Part shown: piece after piece, positions 1-6,157 of the stretch | How the letters are laid out: each line of letters opens with the position of its first letter | Position numbering within the stretch: position 1 is the first letter of the stretch | Assembly (NCBI GenBank): GCA_902406135.1 | Contig: CABPCX010000032.1 | Span: 1-10,659 of the forward strand | Reading direction: 5' to 3' | Length of the DNA stretch: 10,659 nucleotides | Source: an uncultured Eubacteriales bacterium | Lineage (GTDB): Bacteria; Bacillota; Clostridia; Lachnospirales; Anaerotignaceae | The notes under the pieces: model-generated | Database searches by the model: none | What the model saw: the letters and a program-made list of their open reading frames with translations, nothing else | Told to the model about the DNA's origin: nothing | Program-made: the position numbers and the translations under genes

Positions 1-22
1 TTTTATGTTCAGAAATAAAGAC

Positions 23-246
23 GTTTGAGGAAAACTAAATCCCGTAGCGTTTTCAGAGAGCCGTCGTTTGGTGCGAGGCGGCAGCGTGAAAAGATGTTCC
101 ACTTTCCGAGTCTGCGGTGAAAGCCGACGGGGATAAGCCCCTTACAGCTTATATGAGAGGCCGTAATTTTGCGGCAATGCGGGTGGCAACGCGGGTATAA
201 CAGCTCGTCCCAGGAAAGCGTAAAGCTTTAGGGGGCGGGCTTTTTT
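23..246 (+). promoter_or_regulatory. T-box riboswitch leader of serS (serine, specifier UCC)
   Basis: This leader senses uncharged tRNA and decides between termination and read-through into serS. Stem I is recognisable: GGAAA at 29-33 pairs with TTTCC at 103-107, an AGAGAG bulge lies at 55-60, and the distal loop GGTGCGAG is at 70-77. The specifier loop between these stems contains TCC followed by A at 98-101, a serine codon, which matches the downstream gene. A hairpin GGGG/CCCC sits at 129-141 and a GCCG/CGGC hairpin at 160-175. The T-box core GGGTGGCAACGCG at 181-193 departs slightly from the common form GGGTGGNACCGCG. The 3' side of the antiterminator lies in the segment that also forms the terminator. 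The promoter is outside or at the very edge of the window. Confidence 0.95.
203..246 (+). terminator. Conditional T-box terminator
   Basis: The segment 203-211 (GCTCGTCCC) pairs with GC-rich 232-240, with some G-U pairs, and a run of six T follows at 241-246. The same 5' arm is needed for the antiterminator with the T-box core at 181-193, so the two structures exclude each other. An uncharged tRNA-Ser would favour read-through. Confidence 0.9.
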
Positions 247-285
247 ATTTGCCGAAAACAATAGATCTTTTAGGAGGAAAAACCA

Positions 286-1566
286 GTGTTAGACATTAAA
301 TTTTTAAGAGAAAATCCCGAAATAGTAAAACAGAATATCAGAAATAAGTTCCAGGACAGAAAACTTCCCCTTGTTGACGAAGTTATCGAACTTGACCTTG
401 AGAACAGAAAAATAAAACAGGAAGTTGAAGCTCTCCGTGCTGACAGAAACAAACTTTCAAAACAGATTGGCGGACTTATGGCAAAGGGCGATAAGGAAGG
501 CGCTGAACAGATTAAGGCTGAAGTTGCTAAAAACTCAGCAAGAGTAGACGAACTCACAGAAAAGGAAAGAGATGTTGAAGAAAGAATCAAAAAGATTATG
601 ATGACAATCCCCAACATCATCGACCCTTCAGTTCCCATCGGCAAGGACGACAGCGAAAACGTTGAAGTACAGAAATACGGCGAGCCCGTTGTTCCCGATT
701 ACGAAATACCTTACCATACAGACATTATGGAAAAATTCAACGGTATTGACCTTGACAGCGCAAGAAAGGTAGCAGGAAACGGATTCTACTATCTTATGGG
801 CGACATCGCAAGACTTCACTCAGCCGTTATTTCATACGCAAGAGACTTTATGATTAACAGAGGATTCACATACTGCGTACCTCCTTTCATGATCAGAAGC
901 GACGTAGTTACAGGCGTTATGAGCTTTGACGAAATGGACGCTATGATGTACAAAATCGAAGGCGAAGACCTTTACCTTATCGGTACAAGCGAACATTCAA
1001 TGATCGGTAAATTTATCGACACAGTAAATAAAGAGGCAGACCTTCCCTATACTCTTACAAGCTATTCACCCTGCTTCCGTAAGGAAAAAGGCGCTCACGG
1101 TATAGAGGAAAGAGGCGTTTACAGAATCCATCAGTTCGAGAAACAGGAAATGATCGTTGTCTGCAAACCCGAAGACAGCAAGATGTGGTTCGATAAACTC
1201 TGGCAGAACACAGTAGATCTTTTCAGATCACTTGATATCCCCGTAAGAACTCTTGAATGCTGCTCAGGAGACCTTGCTGACCTTAAGGTTAAATCAGTTG
1301 ACGTTGAGGCTTGGTCACCCAGACAGAAGAAGTACTTCGAGGTAGGAAGCTGCTCTAACCTTGGCGACGCTCAGGCAAGAAGACTTAGAATAAGAGTAGT
1401 TGGCGAAAACGGCGAGAAATACTTCGCTCATACACTTAACAACACAGTTGTAGCTCCTCCCAGAATGCTTATCGCATTCCTTGAAAACAACCTTCAGGCT
1501 GACGGTACAGTAAGAATTCCCGAAGTTTTAAGACCTTACATGGGTGGACAGGAATATTTAAAGTAA
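286..1566 (+). CDS. serS: Seryl-tRNA synthetase, non-canonical motif variant
   Basis: This cytoplasmic class II enzyme charges tRNA-Ser with serine. At 426 residues it has normal family length. Residues 1-110 form the SerRS coiled-coil tRNA-binding arm, rich in K, E and R. The catalytic domain follows: GTSEH at 233-237, motif 2 around 262-289 (R265, R277, HQFEK at 282-286), the CSN segment at 356-358, and motif 3 around 384-401 with R393 and FLENN. The C-terminal RPYMGG is typical. Bacterial enzymes usually have a TAE motif and a motif 3 reading LNGSGLAVGR; here these are GTSEH and LNNTVVAPPR, closer to what I recall of archaeal and eukaryotic-type SerRS. The start is GTG, chosen because AGGAGG at 272-277 lies eight bases upstream. 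A serine T-box precedes it. Isoleucine is coded mostly by ATC or ATT, unlike the other genes, suggesting high expression. Confidence 0.96.
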   Translation: MLDIKFLRENPEIVKQNIRNKFQDRKLPLVDEVIELDLENRKIKQEVEALRADRNKLSKQIGGLMAKGDKEGAEQIKAEVAKNSARVDELTEKERDVEERIKKIMMTIPNIIDPSVPIGKDDSENVEVQKYGEPVVPDYEIPYHTDIMEKFNGIDLDSARKVAGNGFYYLMGDIARLHSAVISYARDFMINRGFTYCVPPFMIRSDVVTGVMSFDEMDAMMYKIEGEDLYLIGTSEHSMIGKFIDTVNKEADLPYTLTSYSPCFRKEKGAHGIEERGVYRIHQFEKQEMIVVCKPEDSKMWFDKLWQNTVDLFRSLDIPVRTLECCSGDLADLKVKSVDVEAWSPRQKKYFEVGSCSNLGDAQARRLRIRVVGENGEKYFAHTLNNTVVAPPRMLIAFLENNLQADGTVRIPEVLRPYMGGQEYLK

Positions 1567-1575
1567 AATAAACTA

Positions 1576-1607
1576 AAAGGCGTTCCTTTACGGAACGCCT
1601 TTATTTT
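1576..1607 (+). terminator. Intrinsic terminator of serS
   Basis: An 11-bp perfect stem, AAAGGCGTTCC (1576-1586) with GGAACGCCTTT (1592-1602), has a five-base loop and a T-rich tail ending at 1607. It lies 10 bases after the serS stop. Confidence 0.93.
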
Positions 1608-1693
1608 TACGATGAAAGGGCAGGTCCTTAGTATGCGCATCAAAATTTGAATAAACGGTTCTGCCCGCTGTATCAGGCTCTTTCATATAAAAA
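1608..1693. other. Short intergenic stretch with split inverted repeat
   Basis: No gene is evident between the two terminators. ATGAAAG (1612-1618) is complementary to CTTTCAT (1680-1686), and the overlapping GGGCAG (1618-1623) to CTGCCC (1661-1666). The left arms are contiguous, but 13 unpaired bases separate the right arms. No promoter or function is assigned. Confidence 0.4.
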
Positions 1694-1718
1694 AGGCATC
1701 CCGGGGTGAGGGATGCCT
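1687..1718 (-). terminator. Intrinsic terminator of the lipoprotein gene
   Basis: On the minus strand a perfect 9-bp stem AGGCATCCC (1710-1718 side) closes a seven-base loop (1703-1709) and is followed by a T-run corresponding to the A-run at 1689-1694. It lies about 95 bases beyond the stop codon of the minus-strand lipoprotein gene, so that transcript has a 3' untranslated stretch of roughly 100 nt. Confidence 0.9.
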
Positions 1719-1813
1719 GTATAGAAGCACGGATAAAGATAAAACTGATAGAAGTTTATTATAGCCCTTAAATAAGTTACTGAATGAATTGATATGGTGG
1801 ATAGGATTTTTAA

Positions 1814-2365
1814 TTATTCATCCAGGAAAGTGAATGTTTCAGATATAATGTCCATCTGATCGAAAATATCGTTCAGCTTATCATAGTCATCCGTTCCTTC
1901 CTCGAAGGGATTTGACTGCATAGAGTTAAGAACTACGACTCTGCCTGAAGAAGATACGCCAAGTTCAGTACCTACGGGGCCGCCTTCAGCCTGAATGCTG
2001 TCCCATACTGCCTGGTCCATTTCTTCGAAGGTGAAAATGTTCTGGTCGCTTTCTTCACCCTGATAGTATACTTTTACAATATTTATTGTATCATCATATG
2101 CAGTTGTTTCTGATACTTCCACATACATACAGTCTTTTAAAAGTTCAGGAAGTTCAGCAGAGAAATTCAAGTCCTCGTTTTCATATATAACGGGATCAAC
2201 TTCAGCGGTTTCATCCGTGGAATCATCTGCTGTTTCATCAGCTGTTTCGTCAGTTGTTTCCTCGGCAGTCTGCTCCTGAGTATCATCTGAGCTTGAGCTG
2301 CATCCTGTCATTGCTCCCACAGCCAGTGCTGCGCAGAGAAAAATCGGTATGTATCTGTGTTTCAT
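1814..2365 (-). CDS. Small secreted lipoprotein, function unknown
   Basis: I do not recognise a named family. The first 21 residues are a lipoprotein signal peptide: a basic start (K2, R4), a hydrophobic core, and a lipobox AMTGC whose Cys22 would be lipidated. After this comes a run of serines, then a strongly acidic spacer of about 25 residues (33-57) built from repeated DETADE-like units, probably a flexible stalk through the cell wall. The remaining 125 residues form an acidic globular domain with alternating hydrophobic segments and no cysteine other than one at about residue 79. AGGAGG at 2374-2379 sits eight bases before the ATG, which fixes the start. The gene stands alone, with its own terminator and an AT-rich upstream region. 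It may bind a ligand or a surface partner, but nothing visible says which. Confidence 0.85.
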   Translation of the reverse strand: MKHRYIPIFLCAALAVGAMTGCSSSSDDTQEQTAEETTDETADETADDSTDETAEVDPVIYENEDLNFSAELPELLKDCMYVEVSETTAYDDTINIVKVYYQGEESDQNIFTFEEMDQAVWDSIQAEGGPVGTELGVSSSGRVVVLNSMQSNPFEEGTDDYDKLNDIFDQMDIISETFTFLDE

Positions 2366-2833
2366 AAATAATTCCTCCTTATGAGTGATAGTTTTTATAT
2401 TTAACTTAATGACACATATAATTTAACACAGAGATTTTTATACGTAATTAAATATTAATTAAATATTAATTAAGCATTGTGGTTTTTCATAAAAAGTTGA
2501 TTAGATAGCTTGAATTATATGTAAAAGTTTACAGAGCTATGAAATTTAGTACCAAAAAAATACATAAGTTGTGCAGTGGAGGAAATGAATTAACAAATAC
2601 TGTATGCCCTAATGGGGCAAAATGCGGATATAACCGGAAAATGATAAATTTTTAAGAAAAAATGCAGGAAAACGGGTATAATAAGCATAAATACATGGAT
2701 AGGTTTATAAATATAATAACAGTGCTTTTAAAAATATAAAGTGAAATAAAGACTGATACAGCGGTTTTATTCCGCAAAGTGTTTATGCCAATGAAATATT
2801 TTGGTTTTTTTGTGAGTATTTATTCAAAAACTA
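2366..2833. other. AT-rich intergenic region without a supported gene
   Basis: This stretch is very AT-rich and stop-dense in all frames. It must contain the lipoprotein promoter on the minus strand, but I could not single out a convincing -35/-10 pair. It contains an 11-bp tandem repeat (2445-2473), a small hairpin TGCCC/GGGCA at 2605-2619, a GCGG/CCGC hairpin at 2761-2775, and a weak CCAA/TTGG stem followed by seven T at 2788-2811. Confidence 0.5.
2445..2473. repeat. 11-bp AT tandem repeat, 2.6 copies
   Basis: The unit TAATTAAATAT occurs at 2445-2455 and 2456-2466, with a partial third copy TAATTAA at 2467-2473. The period is close to one DNA helical turn, so the A/T tracts are phased. It lies about 80 bases upstream of the lipoprotein start, where it could act as curved DNA, an UP element or a binding site; this is inference. 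Confidence 0.7.
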
Positions 2834-2862
2834 TTGACAAATCCAGTATAAAGATGTATTAT
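2834..2862 (+). promoter_or_regulatory. Near-consensus sigma-A promoter of candidate small RNA
   Basis: A perfect -35 TTGACA (2834-2839), a 17-bp spacer, and -10 TATTAT (2857-2862; five of six match TATAAT). Transcription should start near 2869. A/T-rich DNA lies directly upstream. No protein gene on the plus strand begins downstream before a terminator ends at 3026, so this promoter appears to serve a non-coding transcript. Confidence 0.8.
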
Positions 2863-2868
2863 ACTTTA

Positions 2869-3026
2869 TAACTTTAGTACGATACTATAATAACACGATG
2901 TAGTTATAAATCGGTACTGTACTAAGGTGATGAAATTCCGAATGGATAAATAAATGCCCCTTTATTTATTTCATTATAAAAACCTTTTATTTCTTTTGGC
3001 CCTCCGAATCCCAACGGGGGGTTTTT
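2869..3026 (+). ncRNA. Candidate structured small RNA, about 158 nt
   Basis: No known RNA family is recognised. The case rests on a complete transcription unit: promoter (2834-2862), intrinsic terminator (3000-3026), and three hairpins between. Hairpin 1 runs 2871-2928; its outer stem CTTTAGTAC (2872-2880) pairs with GTACTAAGG (2919-2927) with one G-U pair, and an inner stem ATAAC (2890-2894) pairs with GTTAT (2903-2907). Hairpin 2 is a 9-bp A/T stem (2946-2954 with 2961-2969) exposing the loop TGCCCC. Hairpin 3 is the terminator, whose loop is AATCCCAA. Between hairpins 2 and 3 is a pyrimidine-rich single strand. C-rich loops that can pair with G-rich ribosome binding sites are known from RsaE/RoxS-type regulators, so a trans-acting role is plausible. 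The only reading frame inside is seven codons. It ends three bases from the stop of the convergent DUF3343 gene. Confidence 0.65.
3000..3026 (+). terminator. Intrinsic terminator of the small RNA
   Basis: CCCTCCG (3000-3006) pairs with CGGGGGG (3015-3021), including one U-G pair, around the eight-base loop AATCCCAA, followed by TTTTT at 3022-3026. On the opposite strand no T-run follows the stem, so it works for plus-strand transcription and not obviously for the convergent DUF3343 gene. Confidence 0.82.
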
Positions 3027-3029
3027 CTA

Positions 3030-3290
3030 TTATATGGTTTTTGGAAAAACCTCACCGTTTTCCACAAAATATATACGGCAGCTATTTTTTACGGCCTCAT
3101 TTTCTTCCAGAAGCTTTTTAAGTTTTTCAAAGTCACATTCTTCAATCCTCAGGGATATGCCGCAGGAAGCTGTTATTTTTCTTAAGGTTGGCATTACGGC
3201 CACATCTATTTTTCCTCCGAGATATTTTTCGGCGGCAACGGCATTGTGGGTAGAATCAAAGGCAAGGGTATAGTAAATATCTTTTCTCAT
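3030..3290 (-). CDS. DUF3343 family protein (putative Se/S carrier-like)
   Basis: This 86-residue protein matches my knowledge of the DUF3343 family, described as putative selenium/sulfur carrier-like proteins of anaerobes. The family pattern is visible: a beta strand ending in TLAFDSTHNA (residues 8-17), a helix AAEKYL, the segment VAVMPTLRKITASCGISLR (31-48) with conserved Cys43 as likely thiol site, and a charged C-terminal helix. Two more cysteines, C52 and C71, are present. It is cytoplasmic, with no signal or membrane segment. The ribosome site GAGGTG (3296-3301) lies five to six bases before the ATG. It is transcribed away from yedF, from a promoter overlapping the yedF promoter, which supports a joint role. 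Biochemical function is unproven. Confidence 0.85.
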   Translation of the reverse strand: MRKDIYYTLAFDSTHNAVAAEKYLGGKIDVAVMPTLRKITASCGISLRIEECDFEKLKKLLEENEAVKNSCRIYFVENGEVFPKTI

Positions 3291-3307
3291 AAAAACACCT
3301 CATAAAA

Positions 3308-3348
3308 ATTATAAGACCTTTGACAGACAAAGGCAATACGGTTATACT
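3308..3348. promoter_or_regulatory. Overlapping divergent promoters with shared palindrome (DUF3343/yedF)
   Basis: The plus promoter for yedF is TTGACA (3320-3325), 17 bp, TATACT (3343-3348). The minus promoter for the DUF3343 gene is TTGCCT (read on minus, 3331-3336), 17 bp, TATAAT (3308-3313). Between the two -10 boxes lies a perfect inverted repeat CCTTTG-N5-CAAAGG (3317-3333). It covers the whole plus -35 and touches the minus -35. A protein bound there would block both promoters at once, so it is a good candidate operator. The regulator is not identifiable here. Confidence 0.75.
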
Positions 3349-3379
3349 CATATTAAAATAACGAATATGAGGTGAGCTT

Positions 3380-4000
3380 ATGTCAAAATTTATAGATGCT
3401 TTCGGTAAGGCCTGCCCCATGCCCGTAGTACTTGCCAAAAAGGAACTTGATGCGGGCGAAAAGGACCTGACTGTGGCCGTTGATAATGAAATAGCCGTCG
3501 GAAATCTTAAAAGACTTGCCGGCTCAAACGGAATAGAAGTAAAGGTGGAAAATGTTGAAGGCGGATTCCATGTAATATTTGCGGGAGGCGCCAAAACAGA
3601 GGATGCCCCCGCTCCCCAGACAGAAAAACAGTCTGCACCCGCTGCCTGCTCCGTAAACGGATGCGGATATACGGTGTTTTTCGGTAAGGACTATGTGGGC
3701 GAAGGCGACTATACCCTCGGACACAATCTGGCAAAAATGATGCTTTATACTCTTGCTGAAAGCGATGATGTGCCCGCCGCCGTAATATTTATGAACAGCG
3801 GTGTAAAAATGCCCACAAGCGATAAACTGGACATAATAAACAGCATAAATACCCTCATTGAAAAGGGTACGGAAGTGCTTGTGTGCGGTACATGCCTTAA
3901 CTACTACGGCATTACAGACGAACTTAAGGCCGGCACAGTCAGCAATATGTACGAAATACTCGAAAAAATGAAGAGCTCGGCAAAGGTTATAACAGTATAA
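3380..4000 (+). CDS. yedF: YedF family protein: TusA-like domain fused to DsrE-like domain
   Basis: Two domains are clear. Residues 1-70 form a TusA/SirA-like fold with the CPxP sulfur-carrier motif at 12-15 (C12, P13, M14, P15). After a proline/alanine-rich linker (about 71-92, with C90 and C95 nearby), residues 96-206 form a DsrE-like domain with YTVFFGKDYVGEGD (97-110), FMNSGVK (137-143) and CGTCLNYYG (169-177), giving a vicinal cysteine pair C169 and C172. This is the arrangement of the selenium metabolism protein YedF, at its usual length of about 200 residues. It probably relays a persulfide or selenide equivalent between thiols in the cytoplasm; the substrate is not established. GAGGTG at 3368-3373 precedes the ATG. 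The gene shares an operator region with the divergent DUF3343 gene. No selD, selA or selB lies in this window, so a sulfur role remains possible. Confidence 0.9.
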   Translation: MSKFIDAFGKACPMPVVLAKKELDAGEKDLTVAVDNEIAVGNLKRLAGSNGIEVKVENVEGGFHVIFAGGAKTEDAPAPQTEKQSAPAACSVNGCGYTVFFGKDYVGEGDYTLGHNLAKMMLYTLAESDDVPAAVIFMNSGVKMPTSDKLDIINSINTLIEKGTEVLVCGTCLNYYGITDELKAGTVSNMYEILEKMKSSAKVITV

Positions 4001-4018
4001 ACAATGATTTGCCGATAT

Positions 4019-4047
4019 AAAAAGAGACGCTTACGCGTCTCTTTTTT
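4019..4047. terminator. Bidirectional terminator between yedF and the ATPase gene
   Basis: A perfect 10-bp stem AAAGAGACGC (4021-4030) with GCGTCTCTTT (4035-4044), loop TTAC, has T-rich tails in both directions. It closes yedF on plus. On minus it follows directly after the ATPase stop codon at 4046-4048, which lies in the T-run itself. Confidence 0.92.
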
Positions 4048-5896
4048 ATATACTGTCTTTTCCTATTTTCATGGCTCTCATTGAGTTTATTATGGCTATG
4101 ACCGATACGCCCACATCGGCAAATACCGCTTCCCACATATTTGAAAGACCCATAGCACTCAGTATGAGTACAAGTATTTTTACAGTCAGGGCGAATATTA
4201 TATTTTGTCTGACTATTGATGTGGTCTTTTTGGCTATTTTAAGGGCCAGGGCTATTTTAGAGGGCTTGTCGTCCATAAGCACTATGTCCGCTGCTTCTAT
4301 GGCCGCATCGGAGCCCATACCTCCCATGGCTATACCCACATCGGCTCTGGAAAGGGAAGGAGCGTCGTTTATGCCGTCTCCGACGAATACCGTCTTACCC
4401 GATGAAGTTTTGATTATTTCTTCAAGCCACTTTACCTTGTCTGCGGGAAGAAGCTCGGCGTATACCGTATCTATGCCGGCCTCAAGGGCTGTTTTCTGAG
4501 CGTTTGAAATGTTGTCTCCCGAAAGCATTACGGTATTTTCAATGCCCAGGGACTTAAGAGCCTTGATGGCTGCTTTTGTATCATCCTTTAAAGTATCGGA
4601 TATGAGCATATATCCGGCGTATTTTCCGTCCTTAACCGTATGCACACAGGCACAGCCCTCGGGTGTTTTTTCAGGCTCGATGCCAAGCTCCCTGATTAGC
4701 CTGTCACTGCCGGCATATACTTCTTTTCCGTCAATGACTGCTTTTATGCCCTTTCCTGCTATTTCCTCATAAGAAGTTATCCTTTCGGAATCAAAGGTCT
4801 TTGAGCAGGCATTTCTTATGGACTGGGATATGGGATGGTTTGAATAGGACTCGGCCATGGCCGTTATCTCCAGAAGTTCGTCCTTTTCCATTGATGAAGG
4901 CACTATATCCGTTACGGAGAAGGAACCCTTTGTAAGGGTGCCGGTTTTATCAAATACCACCGTTGAAGCCTTTGAGAGGGCTTCCAGATAATTTGAACCC
5001 TTTACAAGTATGCCCTTTGACGATGCACAGCCTATGCCGCTGAAATATGAAAGGGGCACGGATATAACAAGGGCGCAGGGGCAGGACACAACAAGGAAGT
5101 TAAGGGCTCTCATTACCCAGTCCTTAGGGTCTCCGCCAAATACCAGTACCGGTATAACAGCCAGGGCTGCGGCGGTAAATACTACAGCCGGGGTATAGTA
5201 CGCGGCAAATTTTGTTATGAAGTTTTCCGTATGGGCTTTGTTTTCGGCGGAATTTTCCACCAGTTCCAGTATTTTTGATACGGTGGAATCGCTGTATTCC
5301 TTTGTTACTTCTGCCTTTATAAGTCCGTTTAAGTTTATACAGCCGCTTATTATGCTGTCACCCTTTTTTACGTCAAGGGGAATACTTTCGCCTGTGAGGG
5401 CAGTGGTATTGAGACTGGACTCTCCTTCGGTTATTACGCCGTCAAGAGGAACCTTTTCGCCGGGTCTGATTACCATTATGTCGCCGATTTGAGCTTCCTC
5501 GGGGTCCAGCTCTTCGATTTTTCCGTCCCTTTCAATGTTGACATATTCGGGGCATATATCCACAAGGGCTGATATGGAGTCACGGCTTTTTCCTACGGCC
5601 ACGGACTCAAACAGGTCGCCCACCTGATAAAACAGCATTACAAATACGGCTTCGGGATATTCGCCGATAATAAGGGCGCCTATGGTTGCTATGCACATAA
5701 GAAAGTTTTCGTCAAATATCTGGCCATGGCTTATGTTTATGACAGCCTTCTTAAGGACGGGAAATCCTACCGTAAGATAGGGTATCATAAATATAATAAG
5801 CCTTAAGGCGCCTTCCGCCTTTATAAGCACTGCCGCAATAAAAAGTAAGGCAGCGGCGATTATTCTGTAGAGGGAATGTTTTTGTTTTGAAGTCAT
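4046..5896 (-). CDS. cadA: Zn/Cd/Pb-type P1B ATPase (CadA/ZntA group) without N-terminal HMA domain
   Basis: This membrane pump would export divalent soft metals using ATP. Hallmarks in order: TGES actuator loop at 168-171, CPC metal site in the membrane at 272-274, phosphorylated Asp in DKTGT at 316-320, the P1B-specific HP pair at 354-355, MLSGDN at 457-462 and GDGIND at 506-511. In the last helices K573 and D594 (ADVGVS) are spaced as K693 and D714 are in ZntA, pointing to Zn/Cd/Pb rather than copper. At 616 residues it is short for the group because there is no N-terminal HMA domain; the chain starts almost directly in the first membrane segment. The domain is encoded instead by the gene just upstream, nine bases away. 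The ribosome site AAGGTG overlaps the stop codon of that gene, suggesting translational coupling. An ArsR-type repressor leads the operon. Confidence 0.94.
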   Translation of the reverse strand: MTSKQKHSLYRIIAAALLFIAAVLIKAEGALRLIIFMIPYLTVGFPVLKKAVINISHGQIFDENFLMCIATIGALIIGEYPEAVFVMLFYQVGDLFESVAVGKSRDSISALVDICPEYVNIERDGKIEELDPEEAQIGDIMVIRPGEKVPLDGVITEGESSLNTTALTGESIPLDVKKGDSIISGCINLNGLIKAEVTKEYSDSTVSKILELVENSAENKAHTENFITKFAAYYTPAVVFTAAALAVIPVLVFGGDPKDWVMRALNFLVVSCPCALVISVPLSYFSGIGCASSKGILVKGSNYLEALSKASTVVFDKTGTLTKGSFSVTDIVPSSMEKDELLEITAMAESYSNHPISQSIRNACSKTFDSERITSYEEIAGKGIKAVIDGKEVYAGSDRLIRELGIEPEKTPEGCACVHTVKDGKYAGYMLISDTLKDDTKAAIKALKSLGIENTVMLSGDNISNAQKTALEAGIDTVYAELLPADKVKWLEEIIKTSSGKTVFVGDGINDAPSLSRADVGIAMGGMGSDAAIEAADIVLMDDKPSKIALALKIAKKTTSIVRQNIIFALTVKILVLILSAMGLSNMWEAVFADVGVSVIAIINSMRAMKIGKDSI

Positions 5897-5905
5897 ATCA
5901 TCACC

Positions 5906-6127
5906 TTATTTTATGATTATTTTACAGTCAGGCTCAACTTTTGAAATGGCCGATGCCGCTTCCTTAAGTATTTCGTCAAATCTTTCGTCGGCTGCATCAA
6001 TGGTAAGTTTCTGGGTCATAAAGCTTACGGTGGCCTTATTTACACCGTCGATTTTATTTATGGCTGTTTCCATTTTTGCGGCGCAGTTAGCGCAGTCCAG
6101 GTCCTGAAGTTTATATGATTTTTTCAT
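5906..6127 (-). CDS. Free-standing HMA heavy-metal-binding domain protein
   Basis: This is a 73-residue protein consisting of a single heavy-metal-associated (ferredoxin-like) domain. The metal site is DCANC at 11-15 with C12 and C15; the preceding Asp is typical of zinc/cadmium HMA domains, whereas copper domains usually have MTCxxC. The rest shows the family pattern: helix AAKMETAINKIDGV (16-29), strand ATVSFMTQKLTI, a second helix and a final strand. An extra C68 is near the end. It replaces the N-terminal domain absent from the ATPase encoded immediately downstream, so it likely hands metal to, or regulates, that pump as a separate subunit. AGGAGG at 6135-6140 supports the start. It is in one operon with the repressor (30-base gap) and the ATPase (nine-base gap). 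Confidence 0.92.
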   Translation of the reverse strand: MKKSYKLQDLDCANCAAKMETAINKIDGVNKATVSFMTQKLTIDAADERFDEILKEAASAISKVEPDCKIIIK

Positions 6128-6157
6128 TTCGTTTCCTCCTGTCGGTTAAATATTTTT

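Noticed and set aside
1588..1686. Minus-strand open frame of 32 codons starting MKEPDTAG
   Set aside because: No ribosome binding site; it starts right behind the T-run of a terminator and ends inside the serS terminator.
2445..2473. CRISPR-like repeat array
   Set aside because: The units are 11 bp, directly adjacent and without spacers.
2677..2682. Perfect TATAAT as a second promoter in the AT-rich gap
   Set aside because: No -35-like hexamer at 16-18 bases upstream and no extended -10; expected by chance in such AT-rich DNA.
2788..2811. CCAA/TTGG stem followed by seven T, as a terminator
   Set aside because: Only four clean base pairs, with mismatches inside, and no transcription unit upstream on this strand.
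2930..2953. Seven-codon frame MKFRMDK inside the candidate small RNA
   Set aside because: AAGG is only two bases from the ATG, too close for normal initiation, and the frame overlaps hairpin 2. Chance is more likely than a leader peptide.
2869..3026. Riboswitch controlling a downstream gene
   Set aside because: The next gene after the terminator is on the opposite strand, and yedF has its own promoter, so there is no gene for a cis riboswitch to control.
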